64,000 nucleotides of DNA, from positions 16,708,386 to 16,772,385 of the forward strand of contig OZ026839.1 in the NCBI GenBank assembly GCA_964023205.1, written 5' to 3'. The position numbers and the translations under genes are program-made. The notes beneath the pieces are model-generated. The model had not been told where the DNA came from. It did no database searches and was given only the letters and a program-made list of their open reading frames with translations. The first letter of the stretch is position 1, and each line of letters opens with the position of its first letter. Source of the DNA: Lutraria lutraria. Lineage: Eukaryota > Mollusca > Bivalvia > Venerida > Mactridae. Shown here in pieces: positions 58,900 to 64,000 of this stretch.

Positions 58900-59010
58900 T
58901 CCATTCGTACTCAATTTCATGAATTTTACCTACAATTGACAAATTCCTTGAGGGTCATGGGTTCAAACCCAACTGGGACTATTTTTTTTCTTTTTTTTTT
59001 TTAGTTTTAA
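58900..59010 (+). repeat. tRNA-like SINE tail with poly-T
   Basis: The B-box-like TGGGTTCAAACCCA at 58958-58971 is followed by AACTGGGACTA and a long T-rich run. No clear A box was found at the right distance. It may be a tRNA-derived SINE fragment. Confidence 0.3.
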
Positions 59011-60127
59011 TGTAATGCTTTGTATTCAAAACACAAATTTATACAGTAATATGAAGAAAACTTTTTATTCTAAAATATTTTGGTTAGATTATAGGAATTT
59101 ATATATTATTAATAAACGAAAATCAGGTAACCATGTATTTCTGACACACATCTTTTCAAAACCGGATGGTAAAACTGTTTAAAATTTGCTATATACATTA
59201 TACATACATAGCAGTTCATTTTGAGAAAATTTCAGTTGTTGCCCCGCTTTAGTTATTATCTTAGTGATACTTATCAATTTGTTACTTTTTGGTAATAGGC
59301 AAAACTCTTGACTAAATATTAAAGGGGCGGGGTTACATTTTTCATTTTTTTCTGCAACATAGTTGTTCCAAATATCAAATTTATACTTTGGATTGACTAA
59401 ATATTGGTTTCCCTTAGACTTATACACATTTTTGCATTTATTGTGTCATCTGTTATAGAGGTAGATCCATTTTCATATAGGTGTCTTCGTTAGATTTTAA
59501 TGTACTATTTTACATTGGGGGTAGAGGAACAAAAATGGTCGTAACTCTCTTAACTGATGTTGAAAGTTATTAAAAATTCACCTGTGAGTGTCTTAATAGA
59601 TATACAAAATAATGACAATATTCAAAATGCAATCCTCAACACTGTCAGATTATTATTGTCTCATGTAATCAATGAATTTCGATTATTTGATGCATCCCAT
59701 ATTTTATTTTGATTGCCAGTCAAAATCGTTAATCGTTTACGATTAAATGATTGAAACCACGCCCTGTTTGATGTCTAATAAGAGATTTATTAACAAATTT
59801 GTTTGGTTAGATTTTTTGTCGAATGATATGAAAGTATGATAATCAATCTTTTTAAATTACTTCAACTATTTTAGCGTATTGAAGCAGTCACGACACATTG
59901 ATCTTTGAAATGTAGTTTTATCTAAAGGTGGGATGAGATGTGTTAGTTGTTTAATTAACATTCTTGTCACGCCTGTGTTACAATTTCATGTACACACGTA
60001 AGTATTTGACGAATATAGTCGATTTAAATTTGCATGCTAATGAGGGATAGTCTCATTCCGATATATAGGTGTAACAGGTAAACCCGGTAACCGTTATAGG
60101 TAAGTTAGAGTAAACATAAATACAATT

Positions 60128-60200
60128 GCCTCAATAGCGTAAAGGTTAGTGCTGATGATTTTGAGATTATACATGGTTCGAACCTAGTTAATGTCATTTT
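60128..60200 (+). repeat. tRNA-like sequence with A and B boxes (SINE head or tRNA relic)
   Basis: TAGCGTAAAGG at 60135-60145 fits the A-box consensus TRGYNNARNNG, and GGTTCGAACC at 60175-60184 fits the B box, with normal tRNA spacing. The T-arm pairs poorly and the acceptor stem does not form, so it is not a working tRNA. A T-rich tail follows about 20 bp later. Confidence 0.4.
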
Positions 60201-61261
60201 ATAACTATATTTTGTATGTTTTTTTTTCTGGATTATTTTAAATCCTTTTATTTTGTATTGTTTTTTTTTTCATTATTTAATGTTTCATTTCTAAACAATT
60301 CAAGCATATAAATTCAACACGCATCATTACATTCACTCGCCGTCAATGTCTCCTCGTCGCTAGAAGTGATTGATATCACTAAACAGTCCATCTCCTTCTC
60401 TAAGTACTGCATATTGCATGTATATGATATATAATACGCATTATTATGTACATGAAACAAGATATAAATTTAGATTTTTACAATTTGAAGGGTAATTCTT
60501 GAAAGTCGGAAAGACATTGCAGTTTTGAATACTATATATGTCATCAAATATATATATATATATAAAAATTAAGTATTTTGGCAGTTTTGAACTCGTGGCC
60601 GCAACATAAATCAAAGTACTGAAAGTACTGTCGGACTTGATTTTTACCATACGAGGCAAAAGAGAGAAATGTGTACCCACATCGTTCGAGCCCATACAAA
60701 TATTTTTAACATTTAAACTTACGGACCGATTTTTCATTCATATTGTAATGCAGGTCATATGCATGTAGGTATATGACATACGCTAGTGCTTTACTAGTCC
60801 CTTTGCTAAAATTTTAAAATGAAAAAAGCCTGATATTGGAAAGTTTAATGATAAGCACATTAATTGAAGACAATTTAATTGCATTAAAAACTCTTTATTG
60901 TACACAAACTAGTGACCAACACTTCAGTAACAGTAAATACAAACATTGATTCTTCTGGTTAACATCGTCGCATTGAACACAATCAGGGTCACTCAAATCA
61001 AAAAGGTCCTGACACAGTAGAGTAAGACCTATTATAGGTCATATAGGCTATATGACCTATAGTTAACCCGATGTTGCATGAAATTCAGACGTGATTATGT
61101 AATTCTAAATAATCTGGCGTACAAGGAACCCTTAAACTGTAATTTTTAAAAGCACGTATCCAGCAATTTACGTTCGTATTTAGCGACTCGAATTATTATT
61201 CGTAAACCGCAGTTTAAACATTCAGCCTTCGATGTTTACCTGACATGAACTCATTCAATAA

Positions 61262-61325
61262 ATCAAACTCCCCACACCGGTAACGCTTTGCTACTAACCA
61301 CTGCGGGAGTGAGTCTATAAATATC
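61262..61325 (-). repeat. tRNA-like SINE head, minus strand
   Basis: On the minus strand CGCAGTGGTTAG (A-box-like) precedes GGGGAGTTTGATTT (degenerate B box) by about 30 bp. It is degenerate and of low confidence. Confidence 0.25.
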
Positions 61326-62759
61326 GATTCCGTCATCAAACTATCACTAGTTGGTGTGAATATCACGGAAATACGATTAGATGAGAATTCGCTTTGTAAT
61401 ATTAAGAAATGTTAGAATGGCACAAAACACATACATCGATGGTAGATTGTTGCAAATGCATGAATACGTCCGTAAAGATGTTTCTGAACTATCGAACGAA
61501 AACCGAAAGTAGAACTTCTTTTACGGCAAGATATTTTATTGGACAGTGGATACGCGGTTTTAATTCTACGCATTTGAATATCTCGTGTATCTACCGACAA
61601 GCACTTATTTAGATACATGACTCTTTCCATGTAGTTACAATAAAATGATTTGAAATATATTTAGATCCGACACACTTTATTGGGAAAGATTCCAGATACT
61701 TCTATATAATCACACCATTTAGTTGCGTACTATTTCCTTTATCCGACATTCTTTCAACCAAGCTGTTTTCGAGTCCAGCGACAAAATTTTGGTCACCGAT
61801 TACAAAGGACATTTTTTTAGATTATCTGTTTGTATTTTATAAGAAAATAACGGAACAAATTATATTGCAATGAAACAAATGGTATAACAATAGATTAATA
61901 ATACTATCATAAGACCATACACAAAGAATATCTGTCCCGAGTGTAACGGTGACAGAAGATATATACTAGTTTTGGGGGCATTGTTTAGTTACCCAAGAAT
62001 AGTACCAATTAAGTGAAAATTCACATGTATCTTTGAATATACCTGAAAATTGATAAAATTGTATTAGCTAATTTGTATCTACAGCAGTAAATGTTACATA
62101 AACACTTTTTGAAGCGTATTTAAAAAAAATAAAGTTAAAAACGCCATAAATATAAAAAAAAAATTTATGGTTGTATGTATATTTTTTTGTATTTAAAAGT
62201 TGTTTTCATGAAAGTTTGCTGAAAAAAATCACAAAAATGTGTTATTCTTTCCATAGTTTAATCCATAAGATTGTTTGAATTTTAAGGCTTGCTATTGAAA
62301 ATATAATATTTATTTGATTAAAATGTTGTAAATTAGAAGAAGACTTTAATCCTATACTTTAGCCATTGTCAATTTTTCACAATATAATATATTTCCAAAC
62401 TACTTTTAGCAATATTATGAACAGAAGTATCATTCTAAATTTGACCCCCCATGTCACACTTTGTCTTCATTATTTTGATTTATGCCCATGTAAGAAAGGG
62501 TTTTATTAAGGGTAAGATCTTCTTTTGTTTGAGGCCCCAACAGGGTAACCCCGTTTATTTCACCCCGTAATAGGTATGAGGGGGTCGGGGTCATCCCACC
62601 TTCATACCTTACATTTAATTTCATGATAAATATTTACTATTATATGGTAAAACTACTATAATGAACATATATATGTTTATCTATCATTTATAAAGTGAAA
62701 TAAAGCAAAAATAAATGGATTATCTTATAATGAGATATTAGTAACAATATTATGTAGTT

Positions 62760-64000
62760 ATTCAATCAGGTGTCTTACAATTGACCATCTTTCTTTTTCA
62801 AGTTTACTCATATTTGTATTTTTATAAATGTCCCAAGCTAGTTTTAGACTACCTTTAAAACCAATAATGAAGGTAAAATATTTTTTCTTTTTGCCAAATA
62901 TACATATATTTTAATTTCCAAAAACAAAATATCATATTTAAAATCACTGTTTTCTGAACCTAACATAAATTATTTACAGCACAATATCTTATCAAAAGTA
63001 TATATGTTGTCTTTGATATGTTGAAATAAATGTTGAATTTTGCTACACTCCCAAAATAAATGTACAAGAGTTTCTTCATGACAGTTACAAAAAGTACACA
63101 TTTTACTATCAACAATTTTCATTCTAAACAAAAGTGAGTTTGTAGCCAATATCCTATGAATAATTCTTGTCTGGAACCATTGAATATATGAGTCTTTTGA
63201 ACATCTGAATACAGCATTATAAATGAAATGCCAATTAATGTCATTATTTATAAAATATTTGTTTCATTTTGTTGACTTGTCGGCACATCATTATTTTTAA
63301 CAAAAGTCAAATAGATATTATTATTGATGTTTTTATCAAGTAGAATAGGTTTTATATAACAATTATAAAAGGATATTGAACATTGAGCAGGTCGTTAGGA
63401 ATTAAAATGTTAAGGTTCTGTATGTACGTTTTTATTGCCTGTTTTAAGCTATGATATTGTAAAAAGTTAATTGTCTTCTTGGTAATTAATTCTAAGTATT
63501 TTAAGTGTACAAATTCTCCATATTGATTAAAAATGTCCTCAACAAATCTAAATCCTTCTCATATAAAGTTTTCATGAAAAAGTATCTACTTCCTGTAAGC
63601 AAGTTGTGATTATAAAACAATGGCATATGAAGCACTTGTTCTACATTATCTATACAAAGTTTACCTATAAACAAAGAATAAGCCTTCAAAACATCAATCC
63701 AAAAAGCATATTTTATCTTATTAGTAATCAGTTCACAAAATTGTTTTCCTGCATTAAAATTTTTGTCAATATTGAATAATGAATTTACTAGTGTATAACA
63801 TTTCCCTTTGTTATTACTGACATATTTTTATACTATTTTATCTTTAAACAATGTATATAGCTGCTAATATCAACCATTTTCAGTCCACCTTCTCTGCATG
63901 TTTTGATAATGACTGTTTTTTTTATTTTTGCTTTGCCTTCCCATACAAACTCATAAAATATATCATTAAATGTTTTCAAAGGACTTGATTTTGATAAAAA
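62760..64000 (-). pseudogene. L1-like LINE, 3' end of the RT protein with zf-RVT region, runs off the window
   Basis: Minus-strand frames give KTFNDIFYEFVWEGKAKIKK and GGLKMVDISSYIHCLK near the window end (the thumb region typical of L1-type RT proteins), an open stretch at 63501-63689, then HRILATNSLLFKMKIVDSKM and CTFCNCHEETLVHLFWEC near 63060-63170, the Cys/His pattern of the RT-associated zinc-binding domain (zf-RVT), and a tail KLAWDIYKN. Several stops and frameshifts show it is dead. The 5' part lies beyond position 64000. Confidence 0.75.

Larger units (their letters stand above)
59011..62755. other. AT-rich sequence without recognised gene
   Basis: Apart from the two tRNA-like segments listed, short hairpins near 59710-59765 and simple AT runs, nothing is recognised. 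Open frames of 60-97 codons (for example 60444-60737 and 61412-61630 on the minus strand) have no domain and no convincing splice context. Confidence 0.45.

Noticed and set aside
60128..60200. Functional tRNA gene
   Set aside because: The A and B boxes are present, but the T-arm pairs at only three of five positions and the acceptor stem does not form.

Overview
This is a eukaryotic nuclear window, AT-rich and dominated by introns and interspersed repeats. The most likely source is a bivalve mollusc. The evidence is three genes with metazoan spliced structure, a ciliary protein gene, and many repeats that end in a short hairpin built around AGGGCCA/TGGCCCT followed by CTTGTT. That repeat type is familiar from bivalve genomes, but I cannot confirm the species.

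Layout. Positions 1-5,580 hold no recognisable gene, only a cluster of CRE and E-box palindromes near 1.4-1.55 kb. Gene 1 (+ strand) is a MEP-1-like multi-zinc-finger chromatin protein. Its start codon lies in a small exon (6303-6374), and a 3.4-kb intron separates this from the large exon 9776-13366. The joined reading frame is 1220 codons. Positions 13.4-19 kb are 3'UTR or intergenic sequence full of repeats. Gene 2 (- strand) is a complete three-exon CFAP90 (C5orf49) homologue, a predicted axonemal doublet microtubule protein of 142 aa. Its exons are 30991-31155, 23513-23629 and 20270-20416. Genes 1 and 2 are convergent.

From 31.8 to 39.3 kb there is a nest of transposable elements. It includes a 1.66-kb TA-flanked element with perfect 25-bp inverted ends, LINE remnants, a TTAA-flanked element with a smaller TA-flanked element inside it, and a foldback repeat. 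Gene 3 (- strand) is the 3' part of a CRAL-TRIO lipid-transfer protein (alpha-tocopherol-transfer-protein-like), with exons 48616-48824, 48296-48406, 44109-44232 and 43608-43750. Upstream of these exons are two tandem arrays: about 2.3 kb of 28-29-bp units, and about 4.0 kb of 24-bp units. A degenerate LINE lies between the arrays. A possible first exon of gene 3 sits beyond them at 58536-58574, but the exons for the N-terminal CRAL-TRIO-N region are not visible. The right end contains tRNA-like SINE heads and the 3' end of an L1-like LINE (- strand).

The three genes share no pathway: chromatin repression, ciliary axoneme, and lipid transfer. Most of the window's unusual content is repeat biology. 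It includes repeats that carry RFX X-box palindromes, a cluster of GATATC palindromes inside a transposon, and a 24-bp satellite with all three reading frames open on one strand, which gives long spurious ORFs.
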